Source of the DNA: Lentimicrobiaceae bacterium
Lineage (GTDB): Bacteria > Bacteroidota > Bacteroidia > Bacteroidales > UBA4417
Direction: 5' to 3'
DNA length: 46,582 nucleotides
Assembly: GCA_028697555.1 (NCBI GenBank)
Contig: JAQVEX010000015.1
Location: 1-46,582 of the forward strand
Each line of letters begins with the position of its first letter. Position 1 is the stretch's first letter. A program made the translations under genes and the position numbers. The notes beneath the pieces were generated by a model that saw only the letters and a program-made list of their open reading frames with translations, was not told the origin of the DNA and made no database searches. Positions 1-9,942 of this stretch are shown in pieces.

Positions 1-236
1 TCGGGGGTAAACTGTATGCGACTGTACTGCATGCCCATGGTTCTGGCTAAGGTGTTTATCATCAAAGTTTTTGCTAAGCCGGGAACGCCTACTAACAAAA
101 CGTGTCCTTTAGAGAATATGGCAATAAGCAGTTTTTTTATAACATCGTGTTGACCTATTATTATCTTATTAATTTCGTTGTGTAGCTGAGTATATTTTTG
201 TTGCAAGTCTTTAATTGCTTCCGTGTCTTTTTGCAT
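1..236 (-). CDS. MoxR-family AAA+ ATPase, N-terminal part (runs off the left edge)
   Basis: The frame is open from an ATG at 234-236 to the window edge, giving 78 codons. The visible protein has the MoxR N-terminus: a helical start, then IIGQ (residues 27-30), the Walker A segment GVPGLAKT (51-58) and RIQFTPD at the edge, which in MoxR proteins leads into LLPSDI. MoxR ATPases are chaperone-like AAA+ proteins often encoded beside VWA-domain proteins; those partners would lie outside the window. It starts 22 nt after the surA-like stop, so it is probably the distal gene of the guaB-PPIase operon. The gene is incomplete only because of the window boundary; no lesion is visible. Confidence 0.88.
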   Translation of the reverse strand, partial: MQKDTEAIKDLQQKYTQLHNEINKIIIGQHDVIKKLLIAIFSKGHVLLVGVPGLAKTLMINTLARTMGMQYSRIQFTP

Positions 237-258
237 CTTGTGTGTAGTTAAAGATTTT

Positions 259-1626
259 TTATTGTTTTACGTTCCAATTATATTTTAGTTTACAGTCTTT
301 GTATCTGTCGCCTATTTTTATGTAAGCGTTTTTGCTATTTGCTTGAACCCATTTGGCTATGGCTTTTCCCTTTTTTTCTTCAAGAGCCCATTGCTGTATT
401 ATGTTAAAGTCGGTATCAAGGCTTGCTTTGTGAGGCTCGGTTCTGCTGACTAAATATAGCAACCTGAAAGCTGAGGTTCCGTCTTCGGTATAATATTGTA
501 CGCTGTTTGAAATTTCGCCTACGTTTAATTTATCGACTACGAAGAACATTTTTGGGTCAAATTCTTCGGCAGAAAGCAAAGTGTTTCCCGTATATTGACT
601 TTGAATATATCCGCCATTGACTTTGCCAGGGTCGTCGCTAAATTTTAATACCGCATCTTTAAAAGGAATTTCGTCGTTACGAACAAGTTCAGCTATGCTG
701 TCCAATTCTCTGGCTGCTTCAATTAGTGCCACGGGGTTTACCTTAGGTATTATTAAAATGTGTCTTACGTTCACTTCGTCTTTTTTCTTTTCTATAAGTT
801 GAATAAGATGGTAGCCGAATTTTGTTTTGATGATATCAGAAATGTCATCTTTATTTTTCAGTCCGAATGAAGCTGTTTCAAATTCCGGAGCCATAATTCC
901 CTTTGTAAAAAAGCCCAGTTCTCCACCTTTGGTAGCTGAACCTTGGTCTTCGGAGTAGAGTACTGCCAATGTTGAGAATTTTTCACCTTTTAGTATTCTC
1001 TCTTTTATGTCTTCTAATTTTTTACGGGCTTCTTGTTGTTCTTCTATCCCAATTTTTGGTGTTTTTACGATTTGAGCAATTTCGTACAAGCTAGGAATGA
1101 GTGGAATACTATCGGCGGGTAGGTTATAGAAAAATTTTTGTGCATCTTTTGGCGATGCTTTAATACCGCTTGTTATTTGTCCTTCAATGGTTTGAGCAAG
1201 AATTTCTAATCGAAGCGGTTCGCGTAGTTCATTTTTGAACTCAATTACCGATTTGTCGTAAAATTCTTCTAATTTTTGTTGAGAACCAAACTGTTGAATA
1301 TAATATCTTAAACGTCTGTCTAATTCGCTTTCAACCTGATCGTCGGTAACTTGCACGCTATCTATTTCGCCATAATTAATGTACAATTTCTGAAGCAAAA
1401 GTTTTTCAAAAATATCACACTCATTTACTTTTTCGCCGTAGGCTTGAACTTGCAGTTTGTTTGTTTCAACATCCGACCAATAAACGGGATATTTTCCAAC
1501 CAAACCTACAATTTCATCAATCACGACATGCTCTTGAGCCGTTGCCTTACTGAAATTGAGGGCAAGTATATTTATTACCGAAAGTAGTACTATCAGTATG
1601 CTATTACTTTTTGATATAAATTTCAT
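259..1626 (-). CDS. surA: SurA-like periplasmic peptidyl-prolyl isomerase (two parvulin domains)
   Basis: A 455-aa secreted folding factor. Residues 1-30 are a signal peptide ending in ATA-Q. An N-terminal SurA-like helical region follows (about 35-170). The first PpiC/parvulin domain spans about 181-281, with the family pattern YSED...GGELGFF...PEFE...GYHLIQL. The second, more diverged domain begins at VRHILI (about 288). SurA proteins hold outer-membrane beta-barrel clients in the periplasm, and this is the likely role. The start codon lies inside the end of the upstream lipoprotein gene (23-nt overlap), so translation is probably coupled. No own promoter was seen, which fits cotranscription from guaB. 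Confidence 0.85.
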   Translation of the reverse strand: MKFISKSNSILIVLLSVINILALNFSKATAQEHVVIDEIVGLVGKYPVYWSDVETNKLQVQAYGEKVNECDIFEKLLLQKLYINYGEIDSVQVTDDQVESELDRRLRYYIQQFGSQQKLEEFYDKSVIEFKNELREPLRLEILAQTIEGQITSGIKASPKDAQKFFYNLPADSIPLIPSLYEIAQIVKTPKIGIEEQQEARKKLEDIKERILKGEKFSTLAVLYSEDQGSATKGGELGFFTKGIMAPEFETASFGLKNKDDISDIIKTKFGYHLIQLIEKKKDEVNVRHILIIPKVNPVALIEAARELDSIAELVRNDEIPFKDAVLKFSDDPGKVNGGYIQSQYTGNTLLSAEEFDPKMFFVVDKLNVGEISNSVQYYTEDGTSAFRLLYLVSRTEPHKASLDTDFNIIQQWALEEKKGKAIAKWVQANSKNAYIKIGDRYKDCKLKYNWNVKQ

Positions 1627-2497
1627 AGTCGTTTTGTTTTGCTGCGTTATCGTTTAGTGTTCTGTACAGACTGCTAACAAAGTCGGCTTTGCGTTTTTTA
1701 ATTATTATGGTTGCAATTTTATCTTTAACCAATTCAATGGGACTTTGTTCTCCAGCCTGTTTATATTCATCAATAATAATGAAATACGTATTTGTATTAT
1801 TACTTATTGTATAGGTGTTTTTTTTGGGAAGTATGTTTACGGTTCTTTTAGGATTTGTTTCTATTGAATTGACAAACTCCTTTATTTTCAATACATTTGT
1901 CCACGTGTCGTTATGAATAGAAATGTTGATATCGTTTTTTACACAAAGCTCGTTTAGTACAAAGCGGTCGTCTTCTTTTGATGAATTAACGTATTTTTTT
2001 ATTTTGCTCAGCAAATGGTGTTTGTTGTTTATAGTAATTAAGTTGACCTTAGCGTAATCTTCGTTCAGAATGAAGTCGTCTTTGTTATCGTTGTAGTAGT
2101 TTTCAATTTCACTAACGGTTATGTTGGTATCAACCTTACTATTAATGACGTTGGTCTGATAGTAATATATTATCAACGAATTTCTGTATTCGGCTACTTT
2201 ACTATCAATTTCGGCAAAATCAATATCCTTGTCGTTGGCAGCTTCGTGCAGAATAAGCTTTTTATTAACCCAATTATTTATGTAACTGCGTATTATCTCA
2301 ATGCTATCGTTTGTGGGAGTGTTTTTTTGAACAACACCTTGCAAATCATCTATATACAAATAGCTATCGAGAACACGAGCAACTTTAACAGGTGCATCAA
2401 TGATTTCTTCTTGCTGTTTTGGTTTGCACGATGATGCCAACACTACGATTGCAAAAATGAAAATAGCATAAATAATTTTCGGATGTTTCAATTGCAT
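1604..2497 (-). CDS. SurA-N-like lipoprotein lacking a recognisable parvulin domain
   Basis: A 297-aa predicted lipoprotein: a hydrophobic leader, then LASSC with the acylated Cys at residue 24. The next ~130 residues resemble the N-terminal helical part of SurA/PpiC proteins (an early strand VLDSYLYIDDL, then helices with WVNKKLIL and an E-x2-YYNDNKDDF segment). The C-terminal half lacks the GGxLG and GYHLI motifs of a parvulin domain, so isomerase activity is doubtful. It lies between two genuine parvulins, 6 nt after the upstream gene's stop and overlapping the downstream surA start. I infer a chaperone-like accessory of the same outer-membrane biogenesis set. The family assignment rests on context and weak similarity. 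Confidence 0.7.
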   Translation of the reverse strand: MQLKHPKIIYAIFIFAIVVLASSCKPKQQEEIIDAPVKVARVLDSYLYIDDLQGVVQKNTPTNDSIEIIRSYINNWVNKKLILHEAANDKDIDFAEIDSKVAEYRNSLIIYYYQTNVINSKVDTNITVSEIENYYNDNKDDFILNEDYAKVNLITINNKHHLLSKIKKYVNSSKEDDRFVLNELCVKNDINISIHNDTWTNVLKIKEFVNSIETNPKRTVNILPKKNTYTISNNTNTYFIIIDEYKQAGEQSPIELVKDKIATIIIKKRKADFVSSLYRTLNDNAAKQNDYEIYIKK

Positions 2498-2503
2498 TTG
2501 CTA

Positions 2504-4477
2504 TTACTTATTAATCAGATTATTTACAGCTGCAGTGTTTATTTTTACTGAGTATTTTTTTCTTAAACTCTCAATCCAAGCATTATCCAAATATTCTTGA
2601 TATTCGGAAATTATAACTCCCCTTATGTTTTTAAGCTCTTGCGGTTGGGCAGGCAAAATATCGGTAACATCAATAATGTGGTATTCGTTGTTTTTAATTG
2701 TAGCAGATACGCTAACACCTTTTTCCCATTTAACGTTGTTCCACTTATCTAAATCGTTTTTGCCGATAATAATTTGTTTTACAGTCAGTTGTGTGCTGTC
2801 TAATGACTGTTTTTTCAAGATTTCATTACAGCTTAAACCCTTTTTAACGTCATTTTCTATGGATTTCAGAAGTTTATTATTGCCTTTAAGAGTGTACAAA
2901 TTGGCTTGCAATCTTTCGTCTAACATATAATTATTGCAAACGGTTTTGTAGTAGTTTTCGAGTCCTATCGTATCTTCAATTGCTTTATTCCAAACCATTT
3001 TGTCGGTGAGGTTAAACAACAATATTCCGTCTTTGTACTCATCTATAAGATTTTTAAAGTTAGGATGGTCATCTTCTATGTGCATATCAGCATAACTTAT
3101 TACTTCTTTTTTCATCCAATTGTCGTAAACATTTTTTACATAAAATGGGATATAAGTCGGAGCCGACATTCTTTGCGTGTAAGCTAATTGGTTGACTAAA
3201 TCTTCCTGAGTGTAGACTTTATCGCCTATTGTAAAAACAACTTTATTTAAACCTTCGGCTTCCGATGGTTTCCATGAAGAAGTAAAAATCGAGTCGGTAA
3301 CTCTTGTAGCAACTTCTTCGACGTTGTTTAAGTTTTCGGTAAATTTATGTTTTGCTTTAACTTTTTCGACAAATGCATCAATTATTACGCTCATTCTATC
3401 GCTGTCAACCATTTTTTTTCTAATTCTTTCAACTTCATCTTCGTATGAGCCTTGTTTTTGTGTGTCGATTAGTTTAATAATATGCCATCCCACTTGTGTT
3501 TCAAAGGGTTTTGAGTATTGGTTTTGTTTAAGAGTGTGAATGTTCTCGATAATTTGAGGCATAAGTTTATGCACAGGATACCAAGGCAATAAGCCACCAT
3601 CATCTTTGGTGGTTTTATCGTCGGAGTAGAGTTTAGCGACTTCGCCGAAAGACTTTCCACTCTCCAACAAATTGTAAGCATCGTTAGCTTTTTTCTTATT
3701 TTGTTCGGGATCCGAATTTTCGGTTTTAATAATTATTATATGAGCTAACTGTATGTTCCCGAGAGCAGGCTTTTTATCAGTTAGTTGAATTAGGTGATAT
3801 CCGTGCATAGAGCGTATAGGCATTGATATATCTCCAATTTTCATATTGTGAATGGCGTTTTCGAACGGATAAAACATTCTAAACACAGTAAAGTAGCCCA
3901 AATCGCCACCATTACCTTTTATCAAAGTGCCTTGAAAGTCGCGGTCTTGTGCCGAAGGGTCTTTTGAGTGTTTTTGAGCAAGTTCACTAAAGTCGCTACC
4001 TTTGAGAGCTTGATTTCGAACTTCAATGGCTTTATTCCATGCTTGCAATGTGTCCTGCGGAGAGCCTATGCCATCTATGCCAAATAATATATGTTTCACT
4101 CTCATATCGAAGTTGCCCCTTTGATAGGCTTCTTTTAACAGAAAGTTTTCGGCTTCTTCGTCGGTAAGGTATGGCATAGCCAATTGGTTGCGATACGTTG
4201 AAAGTTCTTTCTTAAAGCTTTCCAAAGTGTCCATACCCAACGATTTAGCTTCCATAACCTTTAGCTTAAAGTTTATGAAAAGTGGCATGTATTCATCTAA
4301 AGCCTGTTTGGTTATACCATTTTCGTCTAAATTGTTTTTATTAAACAAGCGCAAAAACTCGTCGGTATATATTTTATTGTCATCAATGGTAATGATAACT
4401 TCTTTATCTTGTGCTAATAATGAGTTTGAAGCAAGTATTAGTAATAAACTTATTAAAACTATGAAATATTTTCTCAT
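2504..4477 (-). CDS. Periplasmic PpiC-type peptidyl-prolyl isomerase, two parvulin domains
   Basis: A 657-aa secreted protein with a signal peptide (cleavage near LLAQ-DK, residue 23). A SurA-like N-terminal helical segment (25-120) is followed by two parvulin domains: 125-235 (VKHILF...HSKDPS...GGDLGYF...GYHLIQL) and 243-340 (LAHIII...YSDD...DGGLLPW...GWHIIKL). A ~300-residue C-terminal region has no domain I recognise. It catalyses prolyl cis-trans isomerisation and probably acts on outer-membrane or secreted clients. It is separated by 34 nt from guaB upstream and 6 nt from the lipoprotein downstream, so it sits in one operon with them. Confidence 0.87.
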   Translation of the reverse strand: MRKYFIVLISLLLILASNSLLAQDKEVIITIDDNKIYTDEFLRLFNKNNLDENGITKQALDEYMPLFINFKLKVMEAKSLGMDTLESFKKELSTYRNQLAMPYLTDEEAENFLLKEAYQRGNFDMRVKHILFGIDGIGSPQDTLQAWNKAIEVRNQALKGSDFSELAQKHSKDPSAQDRDFQGTLIKGNGGDLGYFTVFRMFYPFENAIHNMKIGDISMPIRSMHGYHLIQLTDKKPALGNIQLAHIIIIKTENSDPEQNKKKANDAYNLLESGKSFGEVAKLYSDDKTTKDDGGLLPWYPVHKLMPQIIENIHTLKQNQYSKPFETQVGWHIIKLIDTQKQGSYEDEVERIRKKMVDSDRMSVIIDAFVEKVKAKHKFTENLNNVEEVATRVTDSIFTSSWKPSEAEGLNKVVFTIGDKVYTQEDLVNQLAYTQRMSAPTYIPFYVKNVYDNWMKKEVISYADMHIEDDHPNFKNLIDEYKDGILLFNLTDKMVWNKAIEDTIGLENYYKTVCNNYMLDERLQANLYTLKGNNKLLKSIENDVKKGLSCNEILKKQSLDSTQLTVKQIIIGKNDLDKWNNVKWEKGVSVSATIKNNEYHIIDVTDILPAQPQELKNIRGVIISEYQEYLDNAWIESLRKKYSVKINTAAVNNLINK

Positions 4478-4511
4478 TGTTAAAGTGTTTAGAGTTTTGT
4501 TAAATTAATAA

Positions 4512-5978
4512 TTATCTGCTATAGTTAGGAGCTTCGCTGGTAATAGTAACATCGTGAGGGTGGTTTTCAATAATACCTGCACTTGTAATTTTAATAAACT
4601 TAGCTTTTTTAAGTTGTTCAATATTAGCTGAGCCCGTGTATCCCATACCAGCTTTAAGTCCACCAACCATTTGATGTATAACTTCTGCAAGGTTTCCTTT
4701 GTATGGCACTCTGCCAACTATTCCTTCGGGAACTAACTTTTTCATATCGTAAACGTCGTCTTGAAAGTATCTATCTTTAGAGCCACTATCCATAGCTTCC
4801 AAAGAACCCATTCCCCTGTAAACTTTGTATTTTCTGCCTTCCAAAATAATAGTACTTCCTGGCGATTCTTCAACTCCTGCAAATAGCGAGCCTGCCATAA
4901 TCGACGATGCTCCGGCTGCAATAGCCTTAACTATATCGCCTGTATATCTGATGCCACCGTCGGCGATAACAGGAATGTTTCTACCTTCAAGGGCTTTGGC
5001 AACTTCGTAAACCGCCGATAGCTGAGGAACACCAATACCAGCAATAATGCGAGTTGTGCATATAGAACCGGGACCTATACCAACTTTTACGCCACTAACG
5101 CCGGCGTCGGCGAGAGCGATGGCTGCTTCGGCTGTCGCTATATTGCCACCAATTATGTCTATGTTAGGAAACTTTTTGTTTAGTTCTTTTATTATTTCAA
5201 TAACCTTTTTTGAGTGTCCGTGAGCGGTATCGACAACGATAGCATCAACGCCGCTTTCGTATAAGGCGGTAACTCTTTCAATTGTATCACTTCCGGTTCC
5301 TACTGCCGCGGCAACTCTCAATTGACCTTTTGCGTCTTTACATGCGTTGGGACGAGTTTTTATTTTTATAATGTCTTTGTAGGTAATAAGTCCGACTAAT
5401 CTATAATCGTCGTCAACAACAGGCAACTTTTCAATTTTGTGTTTTTGTAAAATATCCGAAGCTTTTTGCCAATCAAACTCACCTTTGGTGGTGATGAGGT
5501 TGTCTTTGGTCATTATTTCGGAAATAGGTCTATGTGTGTCGCGTTCGAACCTTAAATCGCGGTTGGTGATAATGCCTTTAAGAACCCTGTTTTCATCAAT
5601 TATAGGAATACCGCCTATTTTATGCTCGCTCATCAATCTGTGTGCATCTCCAACTAAAGCATTTTCGTGAAGTGTTATGGGGTCTAATATAATTCCGTTT
5701 TCCGAACGCTTTACTTTTTTGACTTCGGAAGCTTGTTGTTCTATAGTCATGTTTTTATGCAGAACACCAATGCCACCTTCTTGTGCAATTGCAATAGCCA
5801 TAACCGAATCGGTAACGGTATCCATGGCTGCCGTTACAATAGGAATATTTAACTTTATATTACGCGAAAAATAGGTGCTTACATCGGCTTGTGCGGGTAA
5901 AATTTCGGAATACGCCGGTTTAAGTAATACATCGTCGTACGTGTAACCTTCACCAACAAATTTGTCGTTTGTTATCAT
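4512..5978 (-). CDS. guaB: Inosine-5'-monophosphate dehydrogenase
   Basis: IMP to XMP, the first committed step of GMP synthesis, NAD-dependent and cytosolic. The 488-aa product has the N-terminal [11 protein letters not shown] segment, a CBS-domain pair at about 93-210, the DTAHGH loop, and the active-site GPGSICTTR loop with catalytic Cys near residue 307. The mobile flap and C-terminal EAPNYSR are intact. I start at the ATG at 5976-5978 and not at the in-frame TTG at 5997-5999. That TTG lies inside a perfect TAACTTTG -7 box, so it would not be in the transcript. It is the first gene of a minus-strand run through PPIases to moxR. Confidence 0.96.
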   Translation of the reverse strand: MITNDKFVGEGYTYDDVLLKPAYSEILPAQADVSTYFSRNIKLNIPIVTAAMDTVTDSVMAIAIAQEGGIGVLHKNMTIEQQASEVKKVKRSENGIILDPITLHENALVGDAHRLMSEHKIGGIPIIDENRVLKGIITNRDLRFERDTHRPISEIMTKDNLITTKGEFDWQKASDILQKHKIEKLPVVDDDYRLVGLITYKDIIKIKTRPNACKDAKGQLRVAAAVGTGSDTIERVTALYESGVDAIVVDTAHGHSKKVIEIIKELNKKFPNIDIIGGNIATAEAAIALADAGVSGVKVGIGPGSICTTRIIAGIGVPQLSAVYEVAKALEGRNIPVIADGGIRYTGDIVKAIAAGASSIMAGSLFAGVEESPGSTIILEGRKYKVYRGMGSLEAMDSGSKDRYFQDDVYDMKKLVPEGIVGRVPYKGNLAEVIHQMVGGLKAGMGYTGSANIEQLKKAKFIKITSAGIIENHPHDVTITSEAPNYSR

Positions 5979-5996
5979 TGTCGCCTTTTTAGCTTG

Positions 5997-6031
5997 CAAA
6001 GTTAATAAAAACGGTATTAATAATTTACAAA
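5997..6031 (-). promoter_or_regulatory. Bacteroidota-type promoter for guaB
   Basis: On the minus strand, TTTG (6028-6031) is followed after 23 nt by TAACTTTG (5997-6004). This matches the TTTG / TAnnTTTG pattern of Bacteroidota sigma-ABfr promoters, with a spacer slightly longer than the usual 19-21. Predicted transcription starts near 5990, leaving a leader of about 12 nt before the guaB ATG. Confidence 0.55.
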
Positions 6032-6058
6032 TTTGCTAAATTAACAATTATTAATTGT

Positions 6059-7192
6059 CTATTTCCAGTTGTATCTTGCGTTTTTATTGCCTTTTAGCCA
6101 GAAAATAAAGTTATGAAGCAGCAATATTATTTCGAATAAAGGAGTATAAAACCAGAAACCTTTTTCGTTTAGTTTTTGCATTAATTTTTTTGTCATAAAA
6201 AGCTGACTGCCCAAGCGTAAGACCATTGCTGCAATAACAATAATAGGATAATAATTCATGCAAAGCAAAAGAATTGATAATATCCAAAACAGGTAAGCAC
6301 TTACTGTTTCTATTCCTAATAGTGCAAGATGTGATTTTTTGTAGTACTTGCCGGTTTTATTGTGTCTGGTTTTTTGGAAAATCCACTCTTTGTAAGTTTT
6401 CTTTGGTTCGCTGTAGGTAAATGAAGTTTTATCGACTTCTATACAGGTGTTATTTTTATTTGCAACCTGATTGATGAAGAGGTCATCGTCGCCGGAAGGA
6501 ATATTGTAGTGCGATGTAAATCCTTTGTTTTTGAAAAACAAGTCTTTTTTGTAAGCAAGATTTCTGCCTATACCCATGTATGGAAATCCTATCAAAGCAA
6601 AACTTAAGTAGTTGGCAGCTATTTTTAAAGTATCAAATCTGATAAGTTTATTGAGCAATCCCTTATTGCTTTTGTAAGCACCGTATCCTAACACAACTTC
6701 AACATTGTTGTTAATGTTGACAGCCATTCGTCTTATCCATTGGTCGGAGGCGGGGATGCAGTCGGCATCGGTTAGTAATATATTATCGTATTTTGCCGAT
6801 TTAATTCCTATTGAAAGAGGGAATTTTTTTCCCCTAAAGAAATTCAAATCTTGTGTAAGACTCACTACGCTAAGGTTGGAGTATTTATTTTTTAAATCTT
6901 CTAATAAAAACTGTGTTTCATCTTCGCTTCTGTGGTCAACAACAATAACTTCAAAGGCAGGATAATCTTGTTCTAAAATATAGGGCAAGTGTTTCTTTAA
7001 ATTAGTGTATTCGTTTCTGGCACATATTATCACCGATATGGGAATATCTTGTCGTGATATATCATTGCTTTTTTTGTAAAAAGCCAATCTTGAATATACC
7101 GCCCAAATGTAAACCAATTGCAATATAACTGATATTGCGAAAATCAGTAATACCGTTGTCAACAAAGGATTATTTGTTAGAATTTGTAACAT
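6059..7192 (-). CDS. Membrane-anchored family 2 glycosyltransferase
   Basis: A 377-aa inverting GT-A glycosyltransferase. An N-terminal transmembrane helix (about 10-32) precedes the catalytic domain: VIICARNE (about 54-61), the DHRSED substrate loop, the metal-binding DAD (LLTDADC), and the SGDDDLF plus QKTRH acceptor/catalytic segment that replaces the Q-x2-RW motif of processive enzymes. Two or three C-terminal membrane helices follow (about 300-370). The cytosolic active site probably faces lipid- or glycan-linked acceptors. The sugar and acceptor cannot be told. It has its own -7 box upstream and is divergent from typA. It lies 80 nt upstream of guaB. Confidence 0.88.
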   Translation of the reverse strand: MLQILTNNPLLTTVLLIFAISVILQLVYIWAVYSRLAFYKKSNDISRQDIPISVIICARNEYTNLKKHLPYILEQDYPAFEVIVVDHRSEDETQFLLEDLKNKYSNLSVVSLTQDLNFFRGKKFPLSIGIKSAKYDNILLTDADCIPASDQWIRRMAVNINNNVEVVLGYGAYKSNKGLLNKLIRFDTLKIAANYLSFALIGFPYMGIGRNLAYKKDLFFKNKGFTSHYNIPSGDDDLFINQVANKNNTCIEVDKTSFTYSEPKKTYKEWIFQKTRHNKTGKYYKKSHLALLGIETVSAYLFWILSILLLCMNYYPIIVIAAMVLRLGSQLFMTKKLMQKLNEKGFWFYTPLFEIILLLHNFIFWLKGNKNARYNWK

Positions 7193-7217
7193 AATAAGAC
7201 TCCTAATTAAGCGTTGG

Positions 7218-7225
7218 CAAAGTTA
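7218..7225 (-). promoter_or_regulatory. -7 box for the membrane glycosyltransferase
   Basis: Minus-strand TAACTTTG, a perfect TAnnTTTG match, 26 nt upstream of the start codon. No convincing -33 TTTG was found at 19-21 nt. Confidence 0.4.
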
Positions 7226-7370
7226 TAATTTAGCTACATATTATGCTCGAAAAATCGAAAACTTTATTAACATTTTGTTAATACTACGCAAAACGCTTAT
7301 AGGTTGGAGAAAAGGAAAAAATATTAACACAAAAGTAATGTCTTGTATGAAAATAAAAATATAAAAGTAG

Positions 7371-7378
7371 TAAATTTG
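7371..7378 (+). promoter_or_regulatory. -7 box for typA
   Basis: TAAATTTG matches TAnnTTTG and ends 16 nt before the typA ATG, implying a very short leader as at guaB. The best upstream TTG (7343-7345) is too far away to be a good -33 element. Confidence 0.4.
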
Positions 7379-7394
7379 CAACTTTTAAAAATAT

Positions 7395-9191
7395 ATGCAA
7401 GAAATCAGGAATATAGCCATAATAGCACACGTCGACCATGGTAAAACCACTTTGGTAGATAAAATTCTACATGCGTGTCATTTGTTCAGAGAGAATCAGG
7501 AAACGGGCGAATTAATATTAGATAATAACGATTTAGAGCGAGAGAGAGGTATAACTATAACGTCGAAAAACGTTTCGGTTACATACAAAGGTGTTAAAAT
7601 CAACATTATAGATACACCCGGGCACTCCGATTTTGGGGGCGAGGTTGAGCGTGTTTTAAAAATGGCTGACGGTGTTCTTTTGTTGGTAGATGCCTTTGAG
7701 GGTACTATGCCGCAAACCCGATTTGTTACTCAAAAAGCATTGTCGTTGGGTTTAAAACCGATAGTTGTGATTAATAAGGTTGATAAGCCAAATTGTCGTC
7801 CTCTGGAAGTGCAAGATCAAGTTTTTGAATTATTTTTCAACCTTTGTGCAACCGACGAACAGTTAGATTTTGTTACAATTTTCGGCTCAGGCAAAAACGG
7901 TTGGATGACTAACGATTTAAACGTTGCCAGCTCGGATATGACGCCATTATTAGATGCCATAATTAAGCATATACCGGCTCCAAAAAGCATCGAAGGACCT
8001 TTGCAAATGCAAATTACATCGTTAGACTACAACTCTTACGTTGGACGTATTGCCATTGGCAGAATACACAGAGGATTTGTTACTGAGGGTATGCGTGTAG
8101 CTCTTGTAGGTAAGGACAAACCAAATAAGCAGGCAAAAGTAAAAGAAATATATTCGTTTAGCGGTTTGGGACGCGAAAAAGTAAAAGAGGTTTTTTCGGG
8201 CGATATTTGTGCTTTGGTTGGTCTTGATGATTTTGAAATAGGCGATACCGTTACCGACCCCGAAACAATTGAGGCTTTGCCGGATATTCATATTGACGAG
8301 CCTACAATGAGTATGTTGTTTACTATAAACACTTCGCCGTTTTTCGGGAAAGAAGGCAAATTTGTTACATCTAAGCATTTGGGCGAGAGATTGAAAAGGG
8401 AAACGGAAAAAAACTTAGCTTTAAAAGTACAAAATACAGATACCACCGATAAGTTTAACGTTTACGGTAGGGGAATTTTACATTTGGCTATACTTATAGA
8501 AACTATGAGACGCGAGGGCTACGAGCTTGCGGTAGGTCAGCCACAGGTTATTATTAAAGAAATTGACGGAGTAAAATGCGAACCTATCGAATTGCTTATT
8601 GTTGATGCTCCGCCGGAAGTTTCGGGCAAAGTAATTGAAATTATAAGCAACCGAAAAGGCGAACTTAAAGCAATTGAGGAAAAAGGCGACCTGCAACACA
8701 TAGAGTTTGAAATTCCATCGAGAGGTATTGTGGGACTTAGAAACTTGTTGCACACTGCCACCTGCGGTGAGGCTATTATGGCTCATCGTTTTAAAGAATT
8801 TTTACCTTACAAAGGCGATATGCCCAAACGTCTTCAAGGAGTTTTGGTCAGCATAGAAACCGGTATGGCTACGTCTTATGCTATAGATAAACTTCAGGAT
8901 AGAGGTAGATTTTTTGTAGAACCTTTTGATCAAGTGTACGAAGGTCAGATTGTTGGCGAAAATACCAGAGACAACGATATAGGCGTCAATATTACTAAAG
9001 CCAAACAAATGACCAATATTAGAACTACTTCTAAAGATGAAGCCGTTAATATTCCGCCGGCTGTCAAATTTTCGTTGGAAGAGGCATTAGAGTATATTGC
9101 AAGAGATGAAATGGTTGAAATTACGCCAAAATCCATTAGAATGCGCAAAATATTGCTCAAAGAAATAGACCGCAAGCGACAACAAAGGTAG
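7395..9191 (+). CDS. typA: Translational GTPase TypA/BipA
   Basis: A 598-aa ribosome-associated GTPase of the EF-G/LepA superfamily, involved in 50S maturation and stress adaptation in other bacteria. All G motifs are present: AHVDHGKT (11-18), RGITI (G2), DTPGH (G3) and NKVDK (G4). These are followed by beta-barrel domain II, the III/V-like domains and a BipA-specific C-terminal domain ending in a lysine/arginine-rich tail. Length is normal for the family. The next gene starts 49 nt downstream and has its own -7 box. Confidence 0.97.
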   Translation: MQEIRNIAIIAHVDHGKTTLVDKILHACHLFRENQETGELILDNNDLERERGITITSKNVSVTYKGVKINIIDTPGHSDFGGEVERVLKMADGVLLLVDAFEGTMPQTRFVTQKALSLGLKPIVVINKVDKPNCRPLEVQDQVFELFFNLCATDEQLDFVTIFGSGKNGWMTNDLNVASSDMTPLLDAIIKHIPAPKSIEGPLQMQITSLDYNSYVGRIAIGRIHRGFVTEGMRVALVGKDKPNKQAKVKEIYSFSGLGREKVKEVFSGDICALVGLDDFEIGDTVTDPETIEALPDIHIDEPTMSMLFTINTSPFFGKEGKFVTSKHLGERLKRETEKNLALKVQNTDTTDKFNVYGRGILHLAILIETMRREGYELAVGQPQVIIKEIDGVKCEPIELLIVDAPPEVSGKVIEIISNRKGELKAIEEKGDLQHIEFEIPSRGIVGLRNLLHTATCGEAIMAHRFKEFLPYKGDMPKRLQGVLVSIETGMATSYAIDKLQDRGRFFVEPFDQVYEGQIVGENTRDNDIGVNITKAKQMTNIRTTSKDEAVNIPPAVKFSLEEALEYIARDEMVEITPKSIRMRKILLKEIDRKRQQR

Positions 9192-9207
9192 GTTTGTTGT
9201 ATTTTGC

Positions 9208-9215
9208 TTATCTTT
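9208..9215 (+). promoter_or_regulatory. -7 box for the phosphopantetheinyl transferase gene
   Basis: TATCTTTG, a perfect TAnnTTTG match, 25 nt before the ATG at 9241. A TTTG lies only 12 nt upstream of it, too close for a standard -33, so the call rests on the -7 box alone. Confidence 0.4.
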
Positions 9216-9240
9216 GTTCCGACTTTAAAAAAAAGTGTAA

Positions 9241-9939
9241 ATGAGTAGGGTATCTGTATATGTGCTTAATATTGAAAACTGCGACAATAGCATTATTGTC
9301 GATAATCAAAACCTACTACCTGAATCTAGTATTAAGCGTTTGAATAGTTTCGCAAACAATAAAGTCAAAATACAGTCTTTTGTTGGAGAAATACTTGCCA
9401 GATACGCAATTTCGGAGCATTTCAATGTTCCTTATTTATTGTCGGATTTCAGCTTTACATCTAAAGGTAAGCCATTTTTGAGCGAATATAAGGAATATAA
9501 TTTCAACATTTCGCATTCTAAAAATTGGCTTGCTTGCGCTGTTTCAGACGGCAATGTTGGAGTTGATGTAGAAACAATCAAGAAGATAAATCCAAGCATT
9601 GCAGATAGATTTTTTACCGAAAAGGAAGTCCTATTTCTGAATACTCTTAATAATGATGACAGAAACGAAATGTTTATCAGATTTTGGACAATTAAAGAAA
9701 GCTACCTAAAAGCTATAGGCAAAGGTTTAGCCTTAGAATTAAATTCTTTTAATATTGAGCCCCAAGACGATGATAATTTTGTGCTGAATAATAATGAAGA
9801 TGCCGAAAAATACAGCGTTTCTTCATATAAATTAAAAGATGCATATGTTGCGGTTTGTGCTGAAAAACCTGCACAAAAGCCAAAATTTATTTGCACCGAT
9901 ATTGACAAGGTTTTGAGTAATATTCAATCGAATTTGTAG
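9241..9939 (+). CDS. Sfp-type 4'-phosphopantetheinyl transferase
   Basis: A 232-aa protein that transfers 4'-phosphopantetheine from CoA to a carrier-protein serine. The signature residues are present: NISHS (around 89-93), GVDVE with magnesium-binding D109 and E111, and FWTIKESYLKA with W149, K152 and E153, followed by GKGL. The length and two-fold pseudo-symmetric layout fit the Sfp/HetI class rather than the small AcpS. No PKS or NRPS gene is nearby, so it may serve acyl carrier proteins or an unlinked pathway. Only 3 nt separate its stop from the following lipoprotein gene. Confidence 0.88.
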   Translation: MSRVSVYVLNIENCDNSIIVDNQNLLPESSIKRLNSFANNKVKIQSFVGEILARYAISEHFNVPYLLSDFSFTSKGKPFLSEYKEYNFNISHSKNWLACAVSDGNVGVDVETIKKINPSIADRFFTEKEVLFLNTLNNDDRNEMFIRFWTIKESYLKAIGKGLALELNSFNIEPQDDDNFVLNNNEDAEKYSVSSYKLKDAYVAVCAEKPAQKPKFICTDIDKVLSNIQSNL

Positions 9940-9942
9940 GAA

